A DNA stretch of 64,000 nt from a virus. The notes under the pieces are model-generated. The model was not told the DNA's origin. It saw only the letters and a program-made list of their open reading frames with translations, and searched no databases. This document shows, one piece after another, positions 45,650 through 53,707 of this stretch (position 1 is its first letter; every line of letters begins with the position of its first letter). The stretch is from the IMG/VR virus record IMGVR_UViG_3300033153_010210, positions 42,055 to 106,054 of that record. One strand, written 5' to 3'. Position numbers and translations under genes: made by a program.

Positions 45650-46630
45650 TTATTTTTTTAAACGCCGTCTTATTTTCTTTTCTATTCTTCCTGGCACATC
45701 TCCTACATAATCTTTCTCAATTTCCCTCACAATTTCTTTTTCTACCGTAGATTCTTCATTTTTTATAATAGGAGAGGATTCTATTTTTTCCCTTTTAGGT
45801 TCTGCTAGAGCAGCAGGTTTCAGTTTTACACGTTTCTCATCTTTTTTACTTTTCTTTTTAATCCCTTTATTTTTTCTTTTATCGCTATTATAAAACTCTA
45901 TTGATACATTACCCGCTACCATAAGCAGTACAGCAAAGGGGTCAAATACAACACATAGAAGAATAATAAGAACACGAGCTGCATTATCATAAAAATCTTG
46001 CGCATTTTTTTCTCCATAAATAATCATTGCTATATATTTAACTGGGCCTACGTTCACTTCATAAGACTCCTTTTCATTTTTTAACTTATAAATTTGATCT
46101 TGATACTGAGCAATATTATCTTCTGCTTGTTTAATACGATTTCTTAATTCAATTCTTTCGCTTTCCTGTTCCTCTCTTTTTTTCAAAGCTATCGTTATAA
46201 CATTTAAATCAATATAACTTTGTAAAGCGTCATCTAATAAATTAATATCTTTTTGAGCTCGATCTATTTCTCTCCGTTCACGTTTAATTAAGTTTTCAAG
46301 TCTTTCTATTTCATTATCATATCGGATTGCTACAACTCTTTGTCCTACATAAGCTTTTGACAAATATCCAAAAATCCCAATAGTTGAAATAATAATAAGA
46401 ATAATAATAGCAATAAAGAAATAAACTTTGATAAGATTTTTAGATTTTTTCCATGTACTATAGAGCCAGAGAGTGGCAGATATTTTAGCCAACTCCATAG
46501 AGGCGCCCATTATCGTAACTCCCCATAAAGCGCCGCTAAATATGGTGCGTATACCTGTAATAGAGAAAATTGCTGATATAATAGAAAGAACAACAGCAGA
46601 TATTATTGAGAGAATCCCTATTATAGGCAT
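45650..46630 (-). CDS. Multi-spanning membrane protein with coiled coil
   Basis: 326 residues, ATG 46630. Membrane segments at about 3-25, 30-50 and 67-88, then a long coiled coil (about 105-200, RLENLIKRERREIDRAQ), another membrane segment at about 228-247 (VLIILLCVVFDPFAVLLMVAG) and a strongly basic tail. The IGIFGYLSKAYVGQ loop is a recurring block in phage membrane proteins I have seen in marine and gut phages. Function unknown; a structural or envelope role is likely. Confidence 0.6.
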   Translation of the reverse strand: MPIIGILSIISAVVLSIISAIFSITGIRTIFSGALWGVTIMGASMELAKISATLWLYSTWKKSKNLIKVYFFIAIIILIIISTIGIFGYLSKAYVGQRVVAIRYDNEIERLENLIKRERREIDRAQKDINLLDDALQSYIDLNVITIALKKREEQESERIELRNRIKQAEDNIAQYQDQIYKLKNEKESYEVNVGPVKYIAMIIYGEKNAQDFYDNAARVLIILLCVVFDPFAVLLMVAGNVSIEFYNSDKRKNKGIKKKSKKDEKRVKLKPAALAEPKREKIESSPIIKNEESTVEKEIVREIEKDYVGDVPGRIEKKIRRRLKK

Positions 46631-46644
46631 AATATATTAGTTAA
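46631..46644 (-). promoter_or_regulatory. ACTAATAT element touching an ATG (leaderless class)
   Basis: On the minus strand TTAACTAATATATT ends exactly before the ATG at 46630. No Shine-Dalgarno is present. Confidence 0.5.
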
Positions 46645-46652
46645 CGGAGGTT

Positions 46653-47108
46653 TTAAAAAGTCTCTATGACATCAATTTCTCGTATCTTCTCCTCCAATTT
46701 CTCTCGTAATATATTCTTACTTTTGCGATAACTTGTATCTCTAGAATCGATATAATAAAGTAACTCATATATCTGCTCACCTGTCAGCTCGATAAATATA
46801 TCATGTGGTTGCATCAACAATTTTAAAGTATCTCGGCTAACGAGTCTAAAATCATTTCTTTTACAAGGGCCTAGAAATCCTAAATCTCCATTTAGAATAT
46901 CCACCCCCATAAACCCTTCTTCTTCTGAAATATTCAATGCCGGATTTTCAGTCCACACTACACGACCTATAATTTCTCCGTTTGTAACTATGTCTCCAGT
47001 TTTAAATTGAATATGAGGGGTCTTTTTATACTCTTCGATTTGTTTTCTTTTATATTCCTCTTCTAATTTATCTATAGCATCTCTTAATTTTTGAAAAATT
47101 TCTTCCAT
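46653..47108 (-). CDS. Hypothetical protein
   Basis: 151 residues, ATG 47108 behind GGAG. Helical N-terminus (MEEIFQKLRDAIDKLEEEYKRKQIEE), then a beta-rich middle part (GDIVTNGEIIGRVVWTENP) that resembles phage accessory proteins of unknown function. Its N-terminal 60 bases have a duplicate at 47375-47435. The 25-base overlap with the next gene upstream follows from that duplication. Confidence 0.55.
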   Translation of the reverse strand: MEEIFQKLRDAIDKLEEEYKRKQIEEYKKTPHIQFKTGDIVTNGEIIGRVVWTENPALNISEEEGFMGVDILNGDLGFLGPCKRNDFRLVSRDTLKLLMQPHDIFIELTGEQIYELLYYIDSRDTSYRKSKNILREKLEEKIREIDVIETF

Positions 47109-47374
47109 ATTTTACTCCTGTTTTTAATTTTTATTTTTCTTTCTAATCGTTCTTGAAATCCGATAAGAGCTAAAGCAAATTCCAGCACAAAATATTCTCT
47201 TGCAATATCTGTGTTACTATAAAACCGTTCTCCTAATATCCGATTATTAATAGCTTCGGTGATTTGATTAATATCCTGAATGAATGCGATTTCATTATCT
47301 TCTGACAATTCCTGTAAAAATGAAAAACCAACAGTAAACAATACCATTAGAATTTCACATATAATCTTTTGCAT
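47084..47374 (-). CDS. Secreted protein, truncated duplicate
   Basis: 96 residues, ATG 47374. Signal peptide MQKIICEILMVLFTVGFSF, cleavage near residue 20. Residues 21-75 are nearly identical to the protein encoded at 47458-47868 (ELSEDNEIAFIQDINQITEA, NRILGERFYSNTDIAREYF). After ALALIGFQER it diverges and ends in a basic segment that runs into the start of the neighbouring gene. It looks like a copy that lost its C-terminal half. Confidence 0.55.
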   Translation of the reverse strand: MQKIICEILMVLFTVGFSFLQELSEDNEIAFIQDINQITEAINNRILGERFYSNTDIAREYFVLEFALALIGFQERLERKIKIKNRSKIWKKFFKN

Positions 47375-47435
47375 ATTTATACTCCCCTTCTAATTTGTCT
47401 ATAGCATCTCTTAATCTTTGAAAAATTTCTTCCAT
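47355..47435 (-). pseudogene. Duplicated 5-prime remnant of the 46653-47108 gene
   Basis: ATG at 47435 gives MEEIFQRLRDAIDKLEGEYKY and then stops after YAKDYM (26 residues). It is nearly identical to the first 20 codons of the gene at 46653-47108, then runs into the signal peptide region of the 47084 gene. It is the scar of a tandem segment duplication. Confidence 0.55.
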
Positions 47436-47457
47436 ATTTTACTCCTGTTTTTAATTT

Positions 47458-47868
47458 TTATTCCCCTTCCCAAACTTTCTCTTTTAATACCTCTTTAAGA
47501 GTTACATTATGCCAATTAATATTTTCTTTCCTATACTCATCGAAAAGGTATTCTACCATGTAGCCCAATATTCTTGATATTTTAATATCGTTTATCATTT
47601 CGATTTTATTTTCCTCACTTAAAAAACCGTAATTATCAATTCGTTCTTGAAATTCAATAAGAGCTAAAGCAAATCCCAGCACAAAATATTCTCTTGCAAT
47701 ATCTGTGCTACTATAAAACCGTTCTCCTAATATCCGATTATTAATAGCTTCGGTGATTTGATTAATATCCTGAATGAATGCGATTTCATCATCTTCTGAC
47801 AATTCTTGTGAAAATGAAAAACCAACAATAAACAATACCATTAGAATTACACACATAATCTTTTTCAT
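47458..47868 (-). CDS. Secreted hypothetical protein, full-length copy
   Basis: 136 residues, ATG 47868 behind AAGGAG. Signal peptide MKKIMCVILMVLFIVGFSF, cleavage likely after S/Q near residue 20. The mature part is helical and acidic. It keeps a C-terminal half (RIDNYGFLSEENKIEMIND to EKVWEGE) that is missing from the copy at 47084. Periplasmic or released; function unknown. Confidence 0.6.
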   Translation of the reverse strand: MKKIMCVILMVLFIVGFSFSQELSEDDEIAFIQDINQITEAINNRILGERFYSSTDIAREYFVLGFALALIEFQERIDNYGFLSEENKIEMINDIKISRILGYMVEYLFDEYRKENINWHNVTLKEVLKEKVWEGE

Positions 47869-47895
47869 ATTTATACTCCTTTGTCTTTAAATTTT

Positions 47896-48081
47896 TTATA
47901 AGTTTTCTATATTGATCAATTCTCCATGCTCAGCATTAAAATCAAATCTTCTTCCTTCTGCATAGATACTATTATCAATAATTTTAAAATTGCTGTTTAA
48001 CAGCACAAATAAGGCTTTAAATTTTTCAAAGTCATTACTTAAACCGCTAATTTTAATAATTTCACTTGGTACTCTCATCAT
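47896..48081 (-). CDS. Small hypothetical protein
   Basis: 61 residues, ATG 48081, overlapping the upstream stop by 4 bases. Starts MMRVPSEIIKISGLSNDFEKF and has no clear motif. The overlap places it in the tmk operon. Confidence 0.45.
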   Translation of the reverse strand: MMRVPSEIIKISGLSNDFEKFKALFVLLNSNFKIIDNSIYAEGRRFDFNAEHGELINIENL

Positions 48082-48290
48082 ATTACCCCCTTACTATCAT
48101 TTATTTGAAATTTACCACAATAATCTTCCGCTCCGTATGTTACAGGAAACCGCTCGGGATTTCTTGTAACATTTGATATCGTAACAGATATCGCAGGAGG
48201 ATTAAACCTGCATTCTCCTATTTTCTTATTATTTAATTTTTGTTTCCAATATAAACAATCTTTACATGTATACCTGCTCATAAATTTCAC
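48078..48290 (-). CDS. Small cysteine-rich (zinc or Fe-S) protein
   Basis: 70 residues, overlapping tmk at its start by 4 bases. Four cysteines are spaced as C-x2-C (TCKDCLYW), GECRFNPP and DYCGKF. This is a known pattern of small phage and bacterial proteins that probably bind zinc or an iron-sulfur cluster. MKFM and MSRY are both possible starts. Confidence 0.5.
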   Translation of the reverse strand: MKFMSRYTCKDCLYWKQKLNNKKIGECRFNPPAISVTISNVTRNPERFPVTYGAEDYCGKFQINDSKGVI

Positions 48291-48919
48291 ACCCCCATTA
48301 CTTTTTTAAGAGTTTCTTCAACATTATTTCCGGGAATTACTCTATTAAAATTATACTTTTGAGACAAATACTCGTATGCAATTCTTACTCTTTGAATAGA
48401 TTCTGTATCCATGTTTTCGTATATATCATTTACGTTTTTTTCTTCTTTTATATCAGCAATTTGAAAAGGGAAATAAAATACCATATCAGGTTCAAGATTC
48501 AGAACTGATATTTTACTTAAAAAGTATGAAAGTTGTAAATCTTTATCCAGATCATATTTATATATAATTTGCTTCCCATACAATTGATAAGCAAATGTAC
48601 TATACCACCACCGGTCACAAATTACGGTTTTCCCATCTTTTAAAGCGGGCAATACTATCTTAGTGACATGCTCTACTTTATCAGCAAGAAATAGAAAAAA
48701 ATTTGTTAAATCATGAATTTGCCAACGCTTATCCTTGCATAAACTCCTAAGCAAGGGGGCTAAAATACCATAATTATCATCCCCAGGTTGAAATGTAAAT
48801 ATCGCTTTAATTCCTGTATTATTTAAATATTTTACCATCGCTCTAGCAACAGATGTCTTGCCTGTTTTATCTATTCCCTCGAATACTATTAGCTTATTTC
48901 TAAATTTATCTAGTTTCAT
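48287..48919 (-). CDS. tmk: Thymidylate kinase
   Basis: 210 residues, ATG 48919. The P-loop FEGIDKTGKTS (about 13-23) matches dTMP kinase (E-G-x-D-x-x-G-K-T/S). DRWWYSTFAYQ corresponds to the D-R-Y/W-x2-S motif. It phosphorylates dTMP to dTDP for phage DNA synthesis. The lid region is shortened relative to bacterial enzymes. Next to small accessory genes that overlap it by 4 bases. Confidence 0.8.
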   Translation of the reverse strand: MKLDKFRNKLIVFEGIDKTGKTSVARAMVKYLNNTGIKAIFTFQPGDDNYGILAPLLRSLCKDKRWQIHDLTNFFLFLADKVEHVTKIVLPALKDGKTVICDRWWYSTFAYQLYGKQIIYKYDLDKDLQLSYFLSKISVLNLEPDMVFYFPFQIADIKEEKNVNDIYENMDTESIQRVRIAYEYLSQKYNFNRVIPGNNVEETLKKVMGV

Positions 48920-48991
48920 CTATATTATTCCCCGTCTTTAAAAATGGCGCTATTCTTTAATAATAATAATATATACTTTTTTTAAAAAAAT

Positions 48992-49912
48992 TTAAACTAA
49001 GAAGTCAGGATATCCTCTGACAAAACATATTCTATCTAAACCAAATTCATCTATTATTTCCTGAAATCGCCTTCTAAAGGATACGCCACTTTTATACTTT
49101 GTGTATAGATCGCCTCCTCCGAAATCAAACCCTGATAAAAATATTTTGTCAAAACCTTCATACAATGCCTGTAAAATCCAAAAATACCCCGTATTACCTT
49201 TTCTATCATTATAGTAAAATACATTATTCCCTCTTGTACTATATAAACTAAACTTTTTACTTTTATAATTTTGTATTTCTCTAAAAAGTTTCTTATCCAA
49301 TACTCCAATACGAGTAAATGGCAAATCTTCTTTATATGCATGGTTACACCCCCATAGCTCGCCTTTCCAATTTTGTATAAAAGAAATATCAGGCTCCTCT
49401 GTCCTGGTTACCCCGTTACCTAAAATGAGCACCTTATTAGAGAAATCATTATATATGGTTTCCCCATACAATTTTACTTCTTCTTGTATAATTCCATCAT
49501 AATCATTCTCTATAAAATATATATTATCACTAAAATTAAAATCATGAGATAGCTTCTGTAAATCCCGTATCCAGTTAGCTTTATTCTTCTTTTCGTGATT
49601 GGTTCTTCCTAGGTTAATTCCGCAAATATAGATATTCTTATATTCCTCGGTTAATGCATGATAAATGGCAAAAGAAAATAAATTGAGATTAGAACCATCC
49701 GTATTACATAATATATCAAAATTTTTACCAAATTCTCTTTTATACTCCTGCGCTTTAAACAAGCCAAGATTATCTACAAATATTTTACTAAATTGAATTG
49801 ATTTATCTAGAAAACGAAAATTGAATCCCCATATTTCCTCTTTCCATTCTTTAACAAATTGTTTAGATTCTTTACATAGATTATCGTTGCCGAGAATTAG
49901 GATACTTTTCAT
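48992..49912 (-). CDS. DUF115/GT42-like two-domain protein, copy A
   Basis: 306 residues. Two tandem copies of a Rossmann-like unit: SILILGN-x-W-K-E-E-I-W-G-F-N (about 4-36) and VLILGNGVTRTEE with IQNWKGELWGCNHAYKED (about 163-195). The second unit ends in GYFWILQALYEGFDKIFLSGFDFGGGDLY. The motifs VLIxGNGxSR, W-x-C-N and the final GFDFGG match DUF115/Maf and the Cst-type (GT42) sialyltransferase fold. It overlaps the next gene by 4 bases. In this first copy the first unit has lost the G-N-G-x-S-R form (GNDNLCKES), so it may be inactive. Confidence 0.6.
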   Translation of the reverse strand: MKSILILGNDNLCKESKQFVKEWKEEIWGFNFRFLDKSIQFSKIFVDNLGLFKAQEYKREFGKNFDILCNTDGSNLNLFSFAIYHALTEEYKNIYICGINLGRTNHEKKNKANWIRDLQKLSHDFNFSDNIYFIENDYDGIIQEEVKLYGETIYNDFSNKVLILGNGVTRTEEPDISFIQNWKGELWGCNHAYKEDLPFTRIGVLDKKLFREIQNYKSKKFSLYSTRGNNVFYYNDRKGNTGYFWILQALYEGFDKIFLSGFDFGGGDLYTKYKSGVSFRRRFQEIIDEFGLDRICFVRGYPDFLV

Positions 49913-51066
49913 ATTAAAAAATCGGGCTGTTTTCCAATGAATGACATATTCTTAATCCCAAATTCTTTACTAACAGATAAAAACTGTTTTTTAAATAGCG
50001 CCCCATTTTGTTCACTGGAATTATAAATATTTGAATTATCAAAATCAAATCCTCCTAAAACAATCTCTTCAAATTCTTCATAAATAGCCTGTAAAACAAG
50101 AAGAATTCCTGTACTCCAATTTCTCTGTTCTTTGAATAGAAAGACTCCCAATTGCTTATTTTCATATTCTTCAAATCCATCAAACTTTAAAGTAAATATA
50201 TCATAATCATAATTATTGTTAAGCTTATATTGAAGCGCCTTATCAACCATATATTTTTCTCTACAGCCAACTGCTTTAATAGTCCTTACATTTTCCACTT
50301 CTCTATATGCTTCATTACATACCCATATCCTATGTCGCCACTTATTTATAAATTTTTTAACTGATGGTTGTAGACGAGATTTGCCATTCCCCAATATTAA
50401 AACTTTTTCATTTAATACAATATGAGCGTTCTTATTATTTACCTCAAGATGATTTATCCCCTTTAAATACAATTTTGCATAATAATCTGAAGGCTCATCA
50501 CTCATAATAAAAGGCTTATGATCCTTCCCTATAAATATTACTTTATCCAGTCCAAGCTCATCTCGTATAAGTCGCCAATTCCTTACCCATTTCTCCTTAT
50601 TCTTTATATGATGATTTTGTACATATATATCTTTTCCACCTAGATCAAATCCAATTACATAAATTTTATCATATCCTTTTATTATAGCCCTTGCTACCAA
50701 GGTACTGCCAGAGTCTTTAATAAATAATCCAGGAATATCAATCATTTCTACACCCGGAAGCGTTTTAGCTTTTGGATTTTTTCCAAATATGCGATATTTA
50801 CCCCCGTATCTTTTTTTATATTCTACAATTTCTTTTAATGCCGATATATCGCCAATTATTAAATCTAATCTTGGAAGCGAACCGTTATAGTATTCTAAAT
50901 AAGCTGAATTACAGGCCCAAATTTCCCCGCTCCATTTTTGTATAAAATCCTGATGTTCTAATCTTGATATTCCATTTCCAACAATAAGCACTTCTTTTAT
51001 TTTTTTTATAGAATTCTGGTGGCTGTTATTTAAATTTTTATTTTCAATAATTGAAGGATTTTTCAT
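49909..51066 (-). CDS. DUF115/GT42-like two-domain protein, copy B
   Basis: 385 residues. Two units: EVLIVGNGISRLEHQDFIQKW with EIWACNSAY (about 26-60), and VLILGNGKSRLQPSVKKFINKW with IWVCNEAY (about 224-255). The first unit ends DSGSTLVARAIIKGYDKIYVIGFDLGGKDIY, the second WSTGILLVLQAIYEEFEEIVLGGFDFDNS. Known relatives (Maf proteins; CstI/CstII) transfer nonulosonic acids from CMP donors. Overlaps both neighbours by 4 bases. Confidence 0.6.
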   Translation of the reverse strand: MKNPSIIENKNLNNSHQNSIKKIKEVLIVGNGISRLEHQDFIQKWSGEIWACNSAYLEYYNGSLPRLDLIIGDISALKEIVEYKKRYGGKYRIFGKNPKAKTLPGVEMIDIPGLFIKDSGSTLVARAIIKGYDKIYVIGFDLGGKDIYVQNHHIKNKEKWVRNWRLIRDELGLDKVIFIGKDHKPFIMSDEPSDYYAKLYLKGINHLEVNNKNAHIVLNEKVLILGNGKSRLQPSVKKFINKWRHRIWVCNEAYREVENVRTIKAVGCREKYMVDKALQYKLNNNYDYDIFTLKFDGFEEYENKQLGVFLFKEQRNWSTGILLVLQAIYEEFEEIVLGGFDFDNSNIYNSSEQNGALFKKQFLSVSKEFGIKNMSFIGKQPDFLI

Positions 51067-52175
51067 GCTATATATTTTTCTCTATTTAAGAATTTTGGTT
51101 GCCCCTCAACAAATTTAATTTTATTTACATTAAACCAGCATCTTATTAAATTCATCTGTTTTCTATACGTTAGCCCTTCTACCGCCCTGTTCTTATAGAT
51201 ATGATCTCCCCCAAAATCAAAACCACTTAACCATATCATATCATACTCTTCATACAAAGCTTGTACTAAAAGAAGCATGCCCGTTTTAAAAGAATTAGTA
51301 TAAAACAGCTTAACATCTTTGTTGACTTTTTCTATAGTATAAACATCATAATCAAGATTATGCTTCTCTTTAAACTCAAGCATATCAAAAACTAAATGCG
51401 TAAACCTGGTTCCTACTCTATCAATTCTATTAAGATTATTATATTCTCTGTAATATGCATCATTACAAACCCATATTTCTTCTCTCCAATTTTTTATAAA
51501 TCTTCTATTAAGAGAATTCTCTCTACTTCTTCCATTTCCTAAAATAAGCACGTTATTAGTTCTTTTAACATTCTCTTCTTGATAACTTTTTACAGGATAA
51601 TTAACAAAAAAGTTTTCTTTTAAATGATCTTCTCCATTCATATATTTTCTAGCATAACTATTTATAGGCATCTCACTTAATATGAAAGGCTTATGATCTA
51701 TTCCCACAAAATGAATTCTTTCTAATCCAAACACCCTTGCTATTTTTCTCCAATTATCCACCCATTTACTTTTATTTCTTCTTTCATGATTTTTTACATA
51801 TATATCTTTTCCGCCCAGATCAAATCCTACTAAAAATATCTTACCATAATTTTCATATAATGCCTTTACAACAAGCGTTGACCCGGAATCTTTAATATAT
51901 CTTTCTGGAATTTCAACTTTTTTTACTTCTGGTATACTTAATGCTTTTGTATTTTTACATAATAATTTATAATTTAATTTATATCTTTTTTTAGCTCTAT
52001 AAGCTTCTTTTAATGCATCCTTATCTCCTATTAGAATATCTATTCTTGGAATTTTTTTATCAATCAGGTCTTTAAAAGCCCAATTGCAAGTCCAAATTTC
52101 TCCTTGCCATTTTTGTATAAAATCCTGATGTTCTAATCTTGATATTCCGTTACCTATAATAAGAACTTCTTTCAC
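51063..52175 (-). CDS. DUF115/GT42-like two-domain protein, copy C
   Basis: 370 residues. Units at about 3-35 (EVLIIGNGISRLEHQDFIQKW) and about 210-245 (VLILGNGRSRENSLNRRF, IWVCNDAYY). The first unit's end contains STLVVKALYENYGKIFLVGFDLGG and the second's TGMLLLVQALYEEYDMIWLSGFDFGG. Almost the same first unit as copy B (EHQDFIQKW). It overlaps the neuA-like gene by 4 bases, so both are co-translated. Sialic acid transfer is the natural guess but unproven. Confidence 0.6.
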   Translation of the reverse strand: MKEVLIIGNGISRLEHQDFIQKWQGEIWTCNWAFKDLIDKKIPRIDILIGDKDALKEAYRAKKRYKLNYKLLCKNTKALSIPEVKKVEIPERYIKDSGSTLVVKALYENYGKIFLVGFDLGGKDIYVKNHERRNKSKWVDNWRKIARVFGLERIHFVGIDHKPFILSEMPINSYARKYMNGEDHLKENFFVNYPVKSYQEENVKRTNNVLILGNGRSRENSLNRRFIKNWREEIWVCNDAYYREYNNLNRIDRVGTRFTHLVFDMLEFKEKHNLDYDVYTIEKVNKDVKLFYTNSFKTGMLLLVQALYEEYDMIWLSGFDFGGDHIYKNRAVEGLTYRKQMNLIRCWFNVNKIKFVEGQPKFLNREKYIA

Positions 52176-52885
52176 TTAAATTTCTCCTTTAGCAATAATT
52201 CAACAATTCTAAAGTCCGTCTTTACATCTATTTCAAAATGGGTATAATAGTCCATTATAAAAAGCCCAACCGGATCAGTTAACCTGTTTTTTGATTTAAT
52301 AATATTACTAATCGTGTTTATATACATAGCCCCGTTTTCCATATAAATGTTATTTTTGTAAAAACGCTTCTCTTGCCTTAAAGGCCTAGATTTAAAATCA
52401 TAATTCAAGGGAATAGCCCGAGATTTTTGATATTTATGGGAAAAACTTTCAGTCCATAAAAACCTGTGATTTAGATCCGCTACTGATAACATTGAATTGT
52501 ATGACCCCTTTTCATATTCATCAATCATTTTATTAACATCCTTATAATTAAGCAAAGGATTAGTAGCTTGGACAAGTATAAAAACGTCTTCATTATTTTC
52601 GTATCCTTTTCCCAAATACTCCAATATAGCATCCTCGGTTGTTGAATTATCTTGTGCATTTTTATGTTCCCTATCATAAAAGATAATTTTATTAAATTGA
52701 AATTTTTTTATTATTAATTTATATTCTTCCGAATCGATTGCAACTATTATTTTATTAACTTTACTTTGCTGTAGAGCACTTAAAACCCAATATACTAGAG
52801 GTCTATGATTAATCTTTTTTATATTCTTATCTTTTATTCCTTTACTGCCACTTCTTATAGGAACAAACGATATTATATTATTCAT
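52172..52885 (-). CDS. neuA: CMP-N-acetylneuraminate cytidylyltransferase (CMP-sialic acid synthetase)
   Basis: 237 residues, ATG 52885. The N-terminus FVPIRSGSKGIKDKNIKKINHRPLVYW is the NeuA signature (R-x-GSKG-x-x-x-KN). LVQATNPLL, then RPLRQEKRFYKNNIYMENGAMYI and the late FEIDVKTDFRIVE fit the family well. It activates sialic or related nonulosonic acid with CTP. It heads the DUF115-type genes and shares a 4-base overlap with copy C. Start lies directly behind an ACTAATAT element. Confidence 0.85.
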   Translation of the reverse strand: MNNIISFVPIRSGSKGIKDKNIKKINHRPLVYWVLSALQQSKVNKIIVAIDSEEYKLIIKKFQFNKIIFYDREHKNAQDNSTTEDAILEYLGKGYENNEDVFILVQATNPLLNYKDVNKMIDEYEKGSYNSMLSVADLNHRFLWTESFSHKYQKSRAIPLNYDFKSRPLRQEKRFYKNNIYMENGAMYINTISNIIKSKNRLTDPVGLFIMDYYTHFEIDVKTDFRIVELLLKEKFK

Positions 52886-52897
52886 ATAATATTAGTC
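52886..52897 (-). promoter_or_regulatory. ACTAATAT element touching the neuA-like ATG (leaderless class)
   Basis: On the minus strand GACTAATATTAT ends exactly before ATG 52885; no Shine-Dalgarno is present upstream. Confidence 0.55.
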
Positions 52898-52899
52898 AC

Positions 52900-53502
52900 T
52901 TAAAAAATATAATCAAATCTTTCTAAATCATCAGCATATAAAGTACTAACTATATCAACAGATTTTTTATCGTAATATTCTTTATAATTTTTTCTTCGTG
53001 GCGCTCCGAAACTTTTATTAATCTGTTTAGGCTGTGGTATTCCTATTAAATCAAATATGTGGCGTATTTCTTTTTCAAAGTTTTCAAATCTTGCAATATA
53101 ATCATAATTTTTACTACCTTTAGGAATTGCAAACCAACGTAACTGCGGTACATAGTGTATTTTATGTAAAGACTCTTTTAATTGAGTTTGAATAAAATCG
53201 TTAAAATCTTTTTTTATAGCACTAAATACTTTATTGTCATTTAAATCTTTTTGAGAAAGTGAACCTCTGTTTGCCCGTGACCAATACGAAACAAGTCTAT
53301 CAAAAGGATTTCTTACAATAGTAAACGTAAAGTATTTATCCCATTTTTTGGGGTACGCTTGTATGTATCGAATTGGGAAGGCATGTCTCCCACCTACTTC
53401 TTTTGGATTTATGACCATATTTTCATCAAATAATGCATTTATCGTATGCCCTCCAGTACGAGGAATACTTACAAAAATCGTCTTGTACTTATCACTTACC
53501 AT
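52900..53502 (-). CDS. Sulfotransferase
   Basis: 200 residues from ATG 53502, the Met before SDKYKTIFVSIPRTGGH; the open frame runs on to ATG 53637, so a longer N-terminus is possible. The PAPS-binding blocks are IFVSIPRTGGHT (5-prime phosphosulfate loop) and FTIVRNPFDRLVSYWSR (3-prime phosphate motif, R-N-P-x-D-R). This is the carbohydrate sulfotransferase family 2 type. It would add sulfate to a sugar hydroxyl or amine on the phage- or host-made glycan. The segment upstream is a glycosyltransferase remnant in another frame. Confidence 0.75.
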   Translation of the reverse strand: MVSDKYKTIFVSIPRTGGHTINALFDENMVINPKEVGGRHAFPIRYIQAYPKKWDKYFTFTIVRNPFDRLVSYWSRANRGSLSQKDLNDNKVFSAIKKDFNDFIQTQLKESLHKIHYVPQLRWFAIPKGSKNYDYIARFENFEKEIRHIFDLIGIPQPKQINKSFGAPRRKNYKEYYDKKSVDIVSTLYADDLERFDYIF

Positions 53503-53506
53503 ATTA

Positions 53507-53707
53507 TTATACTCTCGTTGTTTGTAATATGAAGAACCCATGCCCATTAGGCCAGCTTTTATAATTATCTTTATATCTACACCCTTGTACACCCCCCCAA
53601 GAAATATCATCCCAAAAGATAAATATCTTATCCACATAATCAGTTATCGAATTTATAGACTGCTGGACAAAATCTTCCCCATAAAGACATCTATATATTG
53701 CTATCAA
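53507..53707 (-). pseudogene. Remnant of a glycosyltransferase gene, possibly frameshifted
   Basis: 66 residues. The first 40 (IAIYRCLYGEDFVQQSINS to FIFWDDISWG) look like the start of a family 2 glycosyltransferase, but the frame then departs at a run of seven guanines (C7 at 53592-53598 on the plus strand). The shifted frame (VYKGVDIKI) is the one that continues into the sulfotransferase. Either a decayed gene or a phase-variable fusion. Confidence 0.45.

Larger units (their letters stand above)
47041..47460. repeat. Duplicated flanks around the two secreted-protein genes
   Basis: The bases at about 47054-47130 (upstream region and start of the 46653 gene) recur at about 47388-47460 with few changes, and the body of 47145-47375 matches 47640-47870. 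This is a direct tandem duplication of about 0.33 kb. Confidence 0.7.

Noticed and set aside
53503-53637. N-terminal extension of the sulfotransferase to ATG 53637
   Set aside because: The added residues have no resemblance to sulfotransferases and derive from the shifted frame of the glycosyltransferase remnant; ATG 53502 sits directly before the first sulfotransferase block.
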